From Paludibacter sp. (GTDB lineage Bacteria; Bacteroidota; Bacteroidia; Bacteroidales; Paludibacteraceae), in the NCBI GenBank assembly GCA_031284665.1, contig JAITXR010000072.1, forward strand, positions 1 to 15,501: DNA of 15,501 nucleotides, written 5' to 3'. This document shows, one piece after another, positions 7,601 through 14,879 of this stretch (position 1 is the first letter of the stretch; each line of letters opens with the position of its first letter). The position numbers and the translations under genes are program-made. The notes under the pieces are model-generated. The model did no database searches. It was not told where the DNA came from and saw nothing but the letters and a program-made list of their open reading frames with translations.

Positions 7601-7814
7601 TCAAATTACTTTCGAGGCGTTTGGTAATATTTTGTTCAATATCGCCTGCGCTGGCACCGGTATAGGTGGTAATCACGCTAAGATAGGGAACATCCATTTC
7701 GGGGTACAAGTCAACAGATAATCTGTTGAACGCAAATACGCCCAGCACAATGGCTCCTATAAATATTAATATGGTAGAAATTGGTTTTCGTACCGCTGTT
7801 TCGTATATTTTCAT
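4686..7814 (-). CDS. RND-family multidrug efflux transporter (AcrB/MexB type)
   Basis: This inner-membrane proton antiporter moves drugs or other hydrophobic compounds from the periplasm through the tripartite pump. The 1042 residues match the normal RND length of about 1030-1050. The sequence shows TM1 (residues about 12-30), a large periplasmic loop starting DLYPEMDVPYLSV, and TM2-6 around residues 334-480. The second half repeats this layout (TM7 about 530-550, TM8-12 about 867-1020). The proton-relay pair is present: adjacent aspartates in GMVVDDAIVVLEN at about 399-400 in TM4, and the TM10 lysine in VGIVVKNGIVMVD at about 934. These and the absence of the metal-pump methionine pattern favour the HAE1 drug-efflux branch; the substrate cannot be read from the sequence. 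It follows its adaptor gene by 123 bp in the same operon. Confidence 0.97.
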   Translation of the reverse strand: MKIYETAVRKPISTILIFIGAIVLGVFAFNRLSVDLYPEMDVPYLSVITTYTGASAGDIEQNITKRLESNLNTVSNLKKITSRSQENMSVIMLEFEWGSNLDEASNDIRDVIGRIETYLPDGADKPMILKFSSSMMPIMFLYATADQSYKGLYKLLDEKVANPLNRIDGVGSVNISGAPDREIQVNVDPQRLEAYHLTVEQIGQIIAQENINIPAGAMDIGSERLSLRTQGEFVESSEIKNIVVATYNGKPIKIQDVAQVCDTVRKLTVEETVNGIQSVRISVQKQSGANSVDICNAVKKMLPEIQASLPSDVKLGILNDTSKFINNSINSLSETVIFAFLFVILVVLFFLGRWRATIIICLTIPVSLIAAFIYLMFTGGTLNVISLSSLSIAIGMVVDDAIVVLENITKHLERKARPVDAAVYGTNEVWLAVIATTLTVVAVFLPLTMVGGMAGIMFKQLGWIVTIVIVVSAVAAITLTPLLSAKMLKFKLVHTYKGVGIIFKPIDKFLDKLDSAYARLLTWTVGHKAITIVSAALIFLASVLIPVLGLVSTDMMPQTDNGQLTVKVDLPVNYNLEQTTTFAHQLENRIKELVPEIEYISVSSGADDQGGFAALFGNSGVNSLSISIVMVDKKDRERGQAEIADLIRAEIAKYSEPTKYSVTNGNSGGGMMGGNTVDVKVFGYDFNNTMDIAKEISDKMKLIPGARDLSISREDMRMEMHVDFDREKLAQFGINTATAATFVRNRINGMLCSLYREDGEEYDIYVRYDEPFRTSIEDVENIILINSQGATIHLSEVAKITEDFTPPIIEHEDRQRVVTVSASLGKGVALGDVATGTRKILKALTLPAGVDVAIAGSVEDQEESFGDLITLLGLILLLVYIVMAAQFESLSQPLIIMISVLFAFTGVFLALWITGTSLGLIALIGSIMLVGIVVKNGIVMVDFTNLQRERGMGLTDAVITAGKSRLRPVLMTSATTILGMLPLAIGTGEGSELWQSMGIAVVGGLTISTVLTLLVIPTVYAAFNIGEIKRERADNRVAIEEL

Positions 7815-7937
7815 TTGTTTATAATTATTTTAGAACAAAGAACAAATAAGAAAGAATACAGACTTCCAAAATTAGTAGTTTTTTCGTGTGCTGTGTACCC
7901 TTTGCCTGATTTCGTAATTTGTAATTCGTAATTGGTT
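7815..7937. other. Spacer with two period-7 arrays and a weak promoter-like site
   Basis: The 123-bp gap between the adaptor and pump genes holds AACAAAG-type heptamers (7834-7854) and three xGTAATT heptamers (7913-7933). TAATTTTG on the minus strand (7874-7867) matches the Bacteroidota -7 consensus, but no clear -33 element accompanies it. Positions 7864-7884 match, on the minus strand, the left arm of the clpC terminator (14623-14643) at 20 of 21 positions. No hairpin partner is visible here. Confidence 0.5.
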
Positions 7938-8957
7938 TTATTGATTTGCAACAGTTACTGTTTTCCCTTCGAGAAGTCCGGCAAGTCCTTCGACCACAAT
8001 TTTTTCGCCTTCCGAGATACCTTCAGTTACTTCGTATTCGTTGGCAAGGCGTTTTCCGAGTATTATTTTTTTGTACGAAACGCTGTTGTCGCTGTTCAAT
8101 ACATAAGCGTAACGGTCGGCTGTGCCTTGTTGTTTTACAATGGCTTTATCGGGGATTACTACACTATTTGCATCGCCAAAGTTTATAGTAACGCGGGCAA
8201 ACATTCCCGGACGAATACGCCAATTGCTGTTGGCTATCGAAATTTCGGTTGTAAACGAACGAGTTAATTCATCTACGACAGGATAAATAAGGCTTACTTT
8301 GCCGGTAAATTTTTCGTTGCCAAACACATCAATTTTCACATCCACAGACATTCCTTTTTTCACTTCCAAGAAATATTTTTCGGGGATATTAATTTTGATT
8401 TTTACCGGTGCAATTTGCATTACCGTTACAAGAGGATATTGTCCGGCGGCAAAAAGGTCGCCTTCGTCGAAATAGCGAGCGGTGATTACGCCGTTAATCG
8501 GGCTTACCAAATATGTATTTTCCTGTAAGGTAGCGAAGTTTTTTTCAGCCACATCGAGTTGCAGTTTAACGTTTTCCAAATCCTGTTGCGACACTCCGCC
8601 CACAGCGTGCAGTTCCGACAAACGGTTGTAATTGGTTTTCAGATTGGCAATTTGAATTTTTGCGTTATCTACGTTGGCATCGTCCATTTGGGCGATTTTT
8701 TGATCTTTGCTCACATGGTCGCCAACTTCAACAAAAAGTTTGCGAATGCGTCCGGGCGTACCGGCAACAATGTTGTTTTTTGCTTCGGGCAGTACGGTTG
8801 CCGAAAATTCGGTAGTCTGCGGCACAATTTTTTTGACGGCAGTTGCCACGCTTACAAGCGATTCTTTTTCGGCTACTACACTTTGTTCTTTTTTGGAGCA
8901 GGCAGTCATTGCAAGCGCCAAACCTAAAAGGCTGATAATGATACGATTCTTTTTCAT
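7938..8957 (-). CDS. Periplasmic adaptor (membrane fusion) lipoprotein of the RND pump
   Basis: This HlyD/AcrA-family subunit bridges the inner-membrane pump and the outer-membrane channel. The N-terminus (MKKNRIIISLLGLALAMTAC) is a lipoprotein signal with the acylated Cys at residue 20. Next are the first lipoyl half (GRIRKLFVEVGDHVSKDQ, about 69-86), a short coiled hairpin (about 95-145), and the second lipoyl half (SPINGVITARYFDEGD). Beta-barrel and membrane-proximal domains containing IRPGMFARVTINFG and GISEGEKIVVEGLAGL complete it. At 339 residues it is somewhat shorter than E. coli AcrA, as many Bacteroidota adaptors are, mainly because of the short hairpin. It lies 54 bp after the channel gene and 123 bp before the pump gene. 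Confidence 0.96.
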   Translation of the reverse strand: MKKNRIIISLLGLALAMTACSKKEQSVVAEKESLVSVATAVKKIVPQTTEFSATVLPEAKNNIVAGTPGRIRKLFVEVGDHVSKDQKIAQMDDANVDNAKIQIANLKTNYNRLSELHAVGGVSQQDLENVKLQLDVAEKNFATLQENTYLVSPINGVITARYFDEGDLFAAGQYPLVTVMQIAPVKIKINIPEKYFLEVKKGMSVDVKIDVFGNEKFTGKVSLIYPVVDELTRSFTTEISIANSNWRIRPGMFARVTINFGDANSVVIPDKAIVKQQGTADRYAYVLNSDNSVSYKKIILGKRLANEYEVTEGISEGEKIVVEGLAGLLEGKTVTVANQ

Positions 8958-9011
8958 AATTTATTTATTGCTAAAAATATTACAATTTGTTAATTTGTTA
9001 AAAAATATAAT

Positions 9012-10361
9012 TTAATTTTGTACTCCTAAAATTTTATCCAAGTCGGCTTTGGCGTTCAAATAGTCCGAAATTGCTTGGTTATAAGACAATTGCGCATTCG
9101 ACAGTGACACTGTGGCAGCATTCAGTTCGAGTATTGTGCCACCACCGTTTTCGTAGCGTTTAGAGGAAATGTCGAAACCTTTTTGGGCAAGGGTAATAGC
9201 CTTTTTTGCCGCCTCTACCTGTTTATCGGCTTTGTCCATATTATCGAGCGCAGAGCGGGCTTGTACTTTCAGCTGACTTTCGGTCAGGTCGCGGGCAATG
9301 TCCAACGATTCTGCTTGCACCTTCAACTTCTTTACTTTGTAAAGATTGTTGAGATGGAAAATGGGTACATTTAATTGCAAACCAACTATTAAGCCTTGTC
9401 CATACCAACTTGTGCTTGCGGGCGAGGGTTGTTGTGTAATAAAATTCACTGCTGCCTTATTTCCTTGACCGGCATAATTATATTGAGCAAAAGCAGCAAG
9501 AGTAGGCATAAATTGAGTCTTTTGTATGCTCAATGCCTCCTTTAACTGTTGTTTTTGCACATCCAATTGGAGCAAGTCCACATTGTTGTCCAACTTCACA
9601 TTACGTTCGCTGTTCAGTCCGCGCACGTCGGTTTCAAAATTGGTAAGTTTGCCTTCCACTGCAAGTTCCACCGAAGCATCGATGCTCAGCAAAACTTTCA
9701 ACATCAATTTGGCTTGACGAATTCCACTTTCGACAGCCAAAATATTTGGTTGCAAATTGTTCAGTTGCACTTCGGCAGAAATGGCATCGTATTCGGCAGC
9801 CAATCCAAGATTAAAGCGCGTTTTGGCTTGGTCGTAGTTTTGCTTGGCAAGTTTATAACTGCTTTGCAACACTGCATAAGAACTTTCAGCCAGCAACACA
9901 CCGTAATATGCTTTGCTAACATTGTTGCGCAGGTCAATTTTGGATGCAGTGGCTTTTGCCAAAGCCAACTTCATTTCTGTTTCGCCCATTTTAATTGATT
10001 GCCACAATGCAGGTGCTACCAATGGCAATGCTGCCTGCACTCCAAGCGATGCGCCCCAATCCGAAGGCAGTTTAATTGTCATTCCGGCTAATGCCATAGT
10101 TGACGCTGTGGCATATTTTTGGAATGAGCCTGTACCGTCGATGGTAGGAAACAAACCAGACCAACTTTCTTTTTTGGAGTAATCGACCCGCTGAATTTCC
10201 TTGTCGGCAATTTTAATAGTAGGGCTTTCGCTCAAGGCAATTTGTAATGCTTCGGGTAGCGACAACTTTAAGGTGTCGGGCTTAGATGACGTATCCGAAG
10301 TTTGCGCATAAGTGGCTGTGGCAAATGCCAAAACCATTAAAAACAAAAACTTTTTTCTCAT
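9012..10361 (-). CDS. TolC-like outer membrane efflux protein
   Basis: The protein forms the outer-membrane and periplasmic exit duct of the tripartite pump. A signal peptide covers residues 1-19 (MRKKFLFLMVLAFATATYA), with cleavage likely before QTSDT. Two OEP repeats follow: the first from LSLPEALQIALSESPTIKIA, the second with long helical stretches such as LTESQLKVQARSALDNMDKA and ISSKRYENGGGTILELNAA, ending in SYNQAISDYLNAKADLDKIL. The 449-residue length is normal for TolC-type proteins. There is no N-terminal lipobox, unlike OprM-type channels. It begins 27 bp after the tetR stop and is followed by the adaptor gene. Confidence 0.96.
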   Translation of the reverse strand: MRKKFLFLMVLAFATATYAQTSDTSSKPDTLKLSLPEALQIALSESPTIKIADKEIQRVDYSKKESWSGLFPTIDGTGSFQKYATASTMALAGMTIKLPSDWGASLGVQAALPLVAPALWQSIKMGETEMKLALAKATASKIDLRNNVSKAYYGVLLAESSYAVLQSSYKLAKQNYDQAKTRFNLGLAAEYDAISAEVQLNNLQPNILAVESGIRQAKLMLKVLLSIDASVELAVEGKLTNFETDVRGLNSERNVKLDNNVDLLQLDVQKQQLKEALSIQKTQFMPTLAAFAQYNYAGQGNKAAVNFITQQPSPASTSWYGQGLIVGLQLNVPIFHLNNLYKVKKLKVQAESLDIARDLTESQLKVQARSALDNMDKADKQVEAAKKAITLAQKGFDISSKRYENGGGTILELNAATVSLSNAQLSYNQAISDYLNAKADLDKILGVQN

Positions 10362-10388
10362 AACCTTTTTTTAAATTTATTTATTGAA

Positions 10389-10982
10389 TTAATTGTAGTA
10401 CATTTTAAAATATTCTTTGCCCTTAGGGCTTGCAATAACACGAATAAGCATATCGATAAAAAAATCAAACAATTGCTTTTTGCTGTATTTTTTTGTTTCC
10501 GACATTGGGAGAAATGTATTTGGAATATTGGCAAAAAACAACGATACAAGTTCGGCTTGCAAATCCTCGCGATAATAACCTTCGGCAATGCCACGTTGCA
10601 GGTTTCGCAGGCATCCGCTTTGTATTAGTTTTACTCTGTCCTTTTCGAGTTGTGCGTATAATTGCGGATAAAATTTCTGCAAATCGTAAAATATCACCGG
10701 CGTTTGTTCGGCAATATTCTTGCGAATTTCCTTCATTATGGTAATCAACCCCTCGATGGCATTTGTGCCTGCAAGCTTTTCTTCCACTCGGCACTGACTT
10801 TCAATATATTGAGTATTCAAACAAGTTTCGACTAACTCGTCTTTTTGTGAGAAAATCGAATAAAATGTTTTCTTTGATATTTGTAATTTTGAGCAAATAT
10901 CGTCAATCGACACACTACGTATGCCGTACTCAAAAAATAGTCGGGATGCAATTGCAATAATATTTTCGCGAACGCTGCTCAT
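10389..10982 (-). CDS. TetR-family transcriptional regulator of the efflux operon
   Basis: This is a 197-residue DNA-binding protein of ordinary TetR length. The N-terminal domain is clear: RENIIAIASRLFFEYGIRSV followed by the helix-turn-helix SIDDICSKLQISKKTFYSIF (residues about 25-44) and the conserved FSQKDELV. The C-terminal ligand and dimerisation domain is divergent, as is usual. It is the first gene of the operon it probably controls, not divergently oriented. Repression of its own promoter (minus-strand TATATTTG at 11013-11006) would therefore shut down the whole pump, with inducer binding relieving it. I could not find a clear palindromic operator near that promoter. Regulation is inferred from position. 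Confidence 0.95.
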   Translation of the reverse strand: MSSVRENIIAIASRLFFEYGIRSVSIDDICSKLQISKKTFYSIFSQKDELVETCLNTQYIESQCRVEEKLAGTNAIEGLITIMKEIRKNIAEQTPVIFYDLQKFYPQLYAQLEKDRVKLIQSGCLRNLQRGIAEGYYREDLQAELVSLFFANIPNTFLPMSETKKYSKKQLFDFFIDMLIRVIASPKGKEYFKMYYN

Positions 10983-11005
10983 TTGTGTTTTTTTTATTTC
11001 GAGCG

Positions 11006-11013
11006 CAAATATA
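11006..11013 (-). promoter_or_regulatory. Probable -7 promoter element for the tetR-efflux operon
   Basis: TATATTTG on the minus strand fits the Bacteroidota -7 consensus TAnnTTTG exactly and sits 23 bp upstream of the tetR ATG, giving a short leader. The -33 region (around ATGTTACA) is not a clean TTTG. Confidence 0.6.
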
Positions 11014-11339
11014 CATCTAAAAAACTGCTGTGTAACATATTTTTCCTTAAATAATATATAAAAAATCTTAAAATAAAATATCTATCTTGATTTTCAGCAC
11101 ATTAACTCTTCGATATGGAAACTACAAAAATCAAATAGTTTCTTAGTGCAAAAAAATGTGCCAATTAACAATAAACAATGAGCTAATGTGCCAATGAACA
11201 ATTAAGAAATGAAGAAATGTAGGAATTAAGATACAGCCCGTACTGTATGGACTTTATAACTTATTAAATACTAAGTAATGAGAATAAAATAATGTTACAT
11301 TACATATTTTGTAAATGATTGAAAGATTGCATCTTGTGC

Positions 11340-11360
11340 CATTTTACATTTTACATTTTA
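11340..11360 (+). repeat. Three tandem CATTTTA heptamers
   Basis: Three exact copies of CATTTTA are followed by a partial CATTA. The array lies just past the stop side of the possible 29-aa ORF. Confidence 0.85.
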
Positions 11361-11384
11361 CATTACTTAATTTGTTATTTCTAT

Positions 11385-11474
11385 TTATTTGTGAGATTGT
11401 TCTCTGCTAATAAAATCGCTGTTAATCCACAGCAATGCAAAAATCATTAGCACAATGTAGTATATAAAGCCCAT
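11385..11474 (-). CDS. Putative 29-aa membrane peptide
   Basis: ATG at 11474 opens a 29-codon frame ending in TAA at 11387-11385. The product begins MGFIYYIVLMIFALLWI, one clean hydrophobic helix, followed by the polar tail NSDFISREQSHK. Such single-helix peptides occur as accessory subunits of respiratory and transport complexes in bacteria, but this one matches no family I can name. It stands alone in the long gap, with no neighbour close enough for an operon. No TAnnTTTG promoter is obvious upstream, and 22-bp direct repeats bracket it, one overlapping its 3' end. The case for a gene rests on topology and on an otherwise non-coding region; chance is a real alternative. Confidence 0.35.
   Translation of the reverse strand: MGFIYYIVLMIFALLWINSDFISREQSHK
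11392..11413 (+). repeat. Direct repeat, copy 1 (pairs with 11499-11520)
   Basis: This 22-bp segment, starting TGAGATTGTTCTCT, matches 11499-11520 at 18 positions in the same orientation. The two copies bracket the 29-aa ORF. Confidence 0.6.
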
Positions 11475-11498
11475 TTGTTTTTTGTATTAATGTTGTGT

Positions 11499-11520
11499 TG
11501 AGATTATTCTCTATTTATAA
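11499..11520 (+). repeat. Direct repeat, copy 2 (pairs with 11392-11413)
   Basis: This 22-bp segment, starting TGAGATTATTCTCT, is the upstream partner of the repeat at 11392-11413. It lies 25 bp before the start codon of the 29-aa ORF. Confidence 0.6.
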
Positions 11521-11572
11521 GACAAATGAGGAGGAAAAATATTTTAGAAAAAAACAAAAAAAACGAAACAGT

Positions 11573-11600
11573 GATGAGTGATTAACGATTAGTGATAAAC
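11573..11600 (+). repeat. Four degenerate heptamers (GATnAnn)
   Basis: GATGAGT, GATTAAC, GATTAGT and GATAAAC follow one another without gaps. This is another period-7 array of the type seen elsewhere in the window. Confidence 0.7.
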
Positions 11601-11719
11601 ACCACCACCCCCTACAAAACGGCAACACAACCAACACAGCGATTAAAAATCGACGCAAGCAGCCGTAGTCTGTTTCTTAATCATAGTAATCTTAAAAATC
11701 TTATTAAAATCATTACTTG

Positions 11720-11735
11720 TCCCGCCAACGCGGGA
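11720..11735. repeat. GC hairpin in the tetR-clpC spacer
   Basis: TCCCGC pairs with GCGGGA around a 4-base loop (CAAC). It follows about 40 bp of ATC/AAT-rich degenerate repeats. The G+C content contrasts sharply with the surrounding AT-rich DNA, and it may be part of a dispersed repeat. Confidence 0.5.
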
Positions 11736-12051
11736 GTTCAGATAAATGCACAATGACTGGCTGTGGCTGCTGTATCTCGCTCCGTGTACCTTGTTCCGTA
11801 CTATCAAATTAGGTTTTTTACAAGATATTCTTTTCAATTATCCATTTTCAATTCCCCACTCCCCTACTCTCCCCCTGTTTTTCTGTAATTTTGTCATACA
11901 AATGTCGTTGGTATGATATTTGATTAAGTTGTGGCATAACAAAATTATACAAAACAAGTAATTTGAACGTTAATTTTATAGGAAAGATAACTTTCTTTTT
12001 GTAAATTATTTAATGGCAAAGGGAAGACAGATTTTTTCCGAAATTTTTTTT

Positions 12052-12059
12052 TATCTTTG
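12052..12059 (+). promoter_or_regulatory. clpC: Probable clpC -7 promoter element
   Basis: TATCTTTG is an exact match to the Bacteroidota TAnnTTTG consensus, 26 bp upstream of the clpC ATG. The upstream T-rich stretch shows no convincing -33 TTTG. Confidence 0.65.
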
Positions 12060-12085
12060 CATCAAATTTCCGAAAAACAATAGCA

Positions 12086-14596
12086 ATGACAGTAAATTAT
12101 AGTGAACAACTCAACAAAGTATTCGATTACAGCGTTCAAGAAGCCGAACGGCTGGGAAACGATTATGTAGGTGCTGAGCATTTTTTGCTCGGCATAATAC
12201 GCAATGGCAGTGGTAAAGCCATCGAAATAATGACAAAAGCAAATGTTGATATATTAAAGGTAAAACAAAGCATCGAAAGTCAAGTCAGAACTGACAGCGA
12301 ACCGATGCAACAAGAGGCGCATTTGCTCAAAAGTGCCGAGAAAATTAAAAACCTGATGGAACTCGAATCACATCAACTTGGTGCTAACGAAGTGGATACC
12401 GACCATTTGCTGCTCGCCATTCTGCGCGAAAAAAACAATATCGCCGTAAATGTGTTGCAAGAGCAAAATTTGGATTATGCCGATGTCAAAAGCACATTAG
12501 CACCCACCGCCAAGCCGCAAAATGCTGTATTTGAACAAGATGAAGAGGATGAAGACGAAGAAAAACCAAAAGACAGCAGCGCAAAAACTACAACAAAAAA
12601 ACAAGCCTCAAACGGAAAAAGCGACACACCCGCACTCGATGCCTTTGGTACTGACATTACGGCTGCGGCAGTTAGTAACAAACTCGACCCTGTGGTAGGG
12701 CGTAAAAGCGAAATAGAGCGAGTTGCCCAAATATTAAGTCGCCGTAAAAAGAACAATCCAGTGCTTATTGGCGACCCCGGAGTTGGGAAATCGGCAATCG
12801 TCGAAGGACTTGCGTTGCGGATTGTGCAACACACTGTGCCGCGCATTTTGTTCGACAAACGTGTTGTTTCGCTTGATATGGCGTCAATTGTAGCCGGCAC
12901 AAAATATCGTGGTCAGTTCGAAGAGCGCATAAAAGCAATACTCAACGAACTGCAAAAACATCCGGAAGTTATACTTTTTATCGACGAACTTCACACTATT
13001 GTTGGTGCAGGCTCGGCATCAGGCTCACTCGATGCGGCAAATATGCTAAAACCGGCATTGGCACGAGGCGAAATTCAGTGCATTGGCGCAACTACACTCG
13101 ACGAATACCGTCAAAATATTGAAAAAGATGGCGCATTAGAACGCCGTTTCCAAAAAATAATTGTTGAGCCAACAAGCATTGACGACACCTTACTTATTCT
13201 GCAAAATATTAAAGAACGTTACGAATATCATCACAATGTGCGTTACACTCCAGAGGCAATCAAAGCCTGCGTAATGCTTACCGACCGCTATATTACCGAC
13301 CGTTGTTTCCCCGACAAGGCTATTGATGCCCTCGATGAAGCCGGCTCGCGCGTACATATTTATTCCGAATCGGCTCCAAGCGAGATTGAAAAAATTGAAC
13401 AGGAACTTGTGGAACTGCGCAACGAAAAGCAAAAAGTAATCGCCGAGCAACAATACGAACTTGCCGCCCCAATTCGCGACCGCGAAAAACAGTTGGTTTA
13501 TGCCCTCGATGACGCAAAACGTCGCTGGCAAGAAGAGTCGTTGCAACATCCCGAAACTGTAACCGACGAGCAAGTAGCCGAAGTTGTGGCAATGATGTCA
13601 GGCGTACCTGTACAGCGAATTGCTCAGGCTGAGGGTCTGAAACTGCGCAAAATGAAAGAGGCACTGCAAAGCAAAATTATAGGACAAAACGATGCTGTAA
13701 ACACAATAGTAAAAGCCATTCAGCGCAATCGCTTAGGGATTAAAGACCCAAATAAACCTATCGGCTCGTTTGTTTTTGTGGGACCTACCGGCGTAGGGAA
13801 AACTCATTTGGCAAAAATGCTTGCCGAATTTATGTTCGACAGTGCCGAGTCGCTTATACGAATTGATATGAGCGAATATATGGAAAAATTCAGCGTTTCG
13901 CGACTGATAGGTGCGCCTCCGGGATATGTGGGCTACGAAGAAGGAGGGCAACTTACCGAAAAAGTGCGGCGTAAACCATATTCAATTATCCTGTTAGACG
14001 AAATTGAAAAAGCGCATCCCGATGTTTACAATCTGCTGCTGCAAGTAATGGACGAAGGGCGACTGACCGACGGACTTGGCAGACGAATTGATTTCAAAAA
14101 TACGATTGTGATTATGACTTCAAATGTCGGGACAAAACATTTAAAAGACTTTGGCAAAGGCATAGGTTTTAACATCAATAAAGATGTGGCAATGGATTCG
14201 CAATACGCAAAAGACGTGATAAAAAGGGAAATGAACAAAACTTTTTCGCCCGAATTTTTGAATCGCGTTGACGAAGTAATTACATTTGACCAATTAAGTA
14301 AAGAATCGATAAAATTAATTATTGACTTGGAACTCAAAGGATTGTACGAAAGGATTCTGAAAATGGGTTACAATATTGAACTTAGCGAGGCTGCAAAAGA
14401 TTTTATAGCCGACAAAGGTTACGATGTTCAATTAGGGGCGCGCCCGCTCAAAAGGGCTATCCAACGTTATGTGGAAGACCAACTTGCAGATATTGTACTT
14501 TCGGGCGATTTGAACGAAGGCGACACTATTGCGATGCAACTCGTTGATAATGACATAAAAGCGGAAATTGTGAGTGCCGAATTGCAAACCATTTAA
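12086..14596 (+). CDS. clpC: ClpC-type AAA+ unfoldase, ATPase subunit of the Clp protease
   Basis: This HSP100 protein unfolds substrates and feeds them to ClpP in the cytoplasm. The 836 residues match the family. Domains in order are two N-terminal Clp repeats (residues about 1-142), a variable acidic linker (DEEDEDEEKPKD, about 152-163), and NBD1 with Walker A GDPGVGKS (229-236) and Walker B VILFIDE (295-301). A UVR-type middle region (about 431-468, with ELAAPIRDREKQ) follows; this marks ClpC rather than ClpA. NBD2 has Walker A GPTGVGKT (566-573), Walker B IILLDE (634-639) and a C-terminal D2-small domain. The tripeptide IGF in KGIGFN (about 693-695) sits where ClpP-binding unfoldases keep their docking loop. 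It is a single-gene unit, with its own promoter upstream and a terminator downstream. No CtsR or McsAB gene is nearby, consistent with Gram-negative ClpC. Confidence 0.97.
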   Translation: MTVNYSEQLNKVFDYSVQEAERLGNDYVGAEHFLLGIIRNGSGKAIEIMTKANVDILKVKQSIESQVRTDSEPMQQEAHLLKSAEKIKNLMELESHQLGANEVDTDHLLLAILREKNNIAVNVLQEQNLDYADVKSTLAPTAKPQNAVFEQDEEDEDEEKPKDSSAKTTTKKQASNGKSDTPALDAFGTDITAAAVSNKLDPVVGRKSEIERVAQILSRRKKNNPVLIGDPGVGKSAIVEGLALRIVQHTVPRILFDKRVVSLDMASIVAGTKYRGQFEERIKAILNELQKHPEVILFIDELHTIVGAGSASGSLDAANMLKPALARGEIQCIGATTLDEYRQNIEKDGALERRFQKIIVEPTSIDDTLLILQNIKERYEYHHNVRYTPEAIKACVMLTDRYITDRCFPDKAIDALDEAGSRVHIYSESAPSEIEKIEQELVELRNEKQKVIAEQQYELAAPIRDREKQLVYALDDAKRRWQEESLQHPETVTDEQVAEVVAMMSGVPVQRIAQAEGLKLRKMKEALQSKIIGQNDAVNTIVKAIQRNRLGIKDPNKPIGSFVFVGPTGVGKTHLAKMLAEFMFDSAESLIRIDMSEYMEKFSVSRLIGAPPGYVGYEEGGQLTEKVRRKPYSIILLDEIEKAHPDVYNLLLQVMDEGRLTDGLGRRIDFKNTIVIMTSNVGTKHLKDFGKGIGFNINKDVAMDSQYAKDVIKREMNKTFSPEFLNRVDEVITFDQLSKESIKLIIDLELKGLYERILKMGYNIELSEAAKDFIADKGYDVQLGARPLKRAIQRYVEDQLADIVLSGDLNEGDTIAMQLVDNDIKAEIVSAELQTI

Positions 14597-14624
14597 ATAG
14601 TTTATAGCGATTAGTTAATAGTAA

Positions 14625-14670
14625 AAAACTACTAATTTAGGAATTAATCAATTACCTAATTAGTAGTTTT
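14625..14670 (+). terminator. Terminator downstream of clpC
   Basis: Arms 14625-14641 and 14655-14670 pair over 16 bp with a single bulged T, enclosing a 13-base loop. A-rich sequence before the stem and TTTT at its end make it potentially bidirectional. It begins 29 bp after the clpC stop codon. Confidence 0.85.
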
Positions 14671-14735
14671 ATCTTTGTTCTACCATTGACGTATCTTTAT
14701 AATTCGTTAAAAATCAACGTATTGTATTTCGTCGT

Positions 14736-14812
14736 GTCTTCTTGTCTTCTTGTCTTATTGCCGTTCTGTTCATATAAAAGAGCGCTTGCGCTTAATAAAT
14801 AAACAAGAAGAC
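14736..14812. repeat. Octamer repeats and long inverted repeat between clpC and the IS
   Basis: Two overlapping copies of GTCTTCTTGT (14736-14745 and 14744-14753) can pair with ACAAGAAGAC (14803-14812). Between the arms is a compact AGCGC-TT-GCGCT hairpin (about 14780-14791). AGAAAGGC is then repeated and followed by a T8 run (about 14813-14837). The structure could be a terminator for minus- or plus-strand transcripts or an IS-associated end; I cannot decide which. Confidence 0.5.
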
Positions 14813-14879
14813 AGAAAGGCAGAAAGGCATTTTTTTTATTTACGTCATTTCTTTTTCCTGACTTCGCCACTGGGACACC

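Larger units (their letters stand above)
11040..12050. other. Repeat-rich 1-kb intergenic region
   Basis: Between the tetR leader and the clpC promoter there is AT-rich DNA with no ordinary gene. It holds near-repeated ATGTGCCAAT units (about 11155-11200), two period-7 arrays (11340-11360 and 11573-11600), a possible 29-aa ORF (11385-11474) bracketed by 22-bp direct repeats, and a run of ATC/AAT-rich degenerate repeats leading into a GC hairpin (about 11680-11735). I saw no tRNA, rRNA or riboswitch structure. Confidence 0.6.

Noticed and set aside
11340..11600. A CRISPR array
   Set aside because: The repeats are 7-mers or a single 22-bp pair with no regular spacer length, and there are no cas genes nearby.
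11643..11837. A 64-codon minus-strand frame in the tetR-clpC spacer
   Set aside because: Its codons run through the degenerate repeat block and the GC hairpin, and the product has no recognisable pattern.
14670..14677. TATCTTTG on the plus strand as a promoter
   Set aside because: It matches the -7 consensus, but it overlaps the end of the clpC terminator and no plus-strand gene follows; the next gene is on the minus strand.
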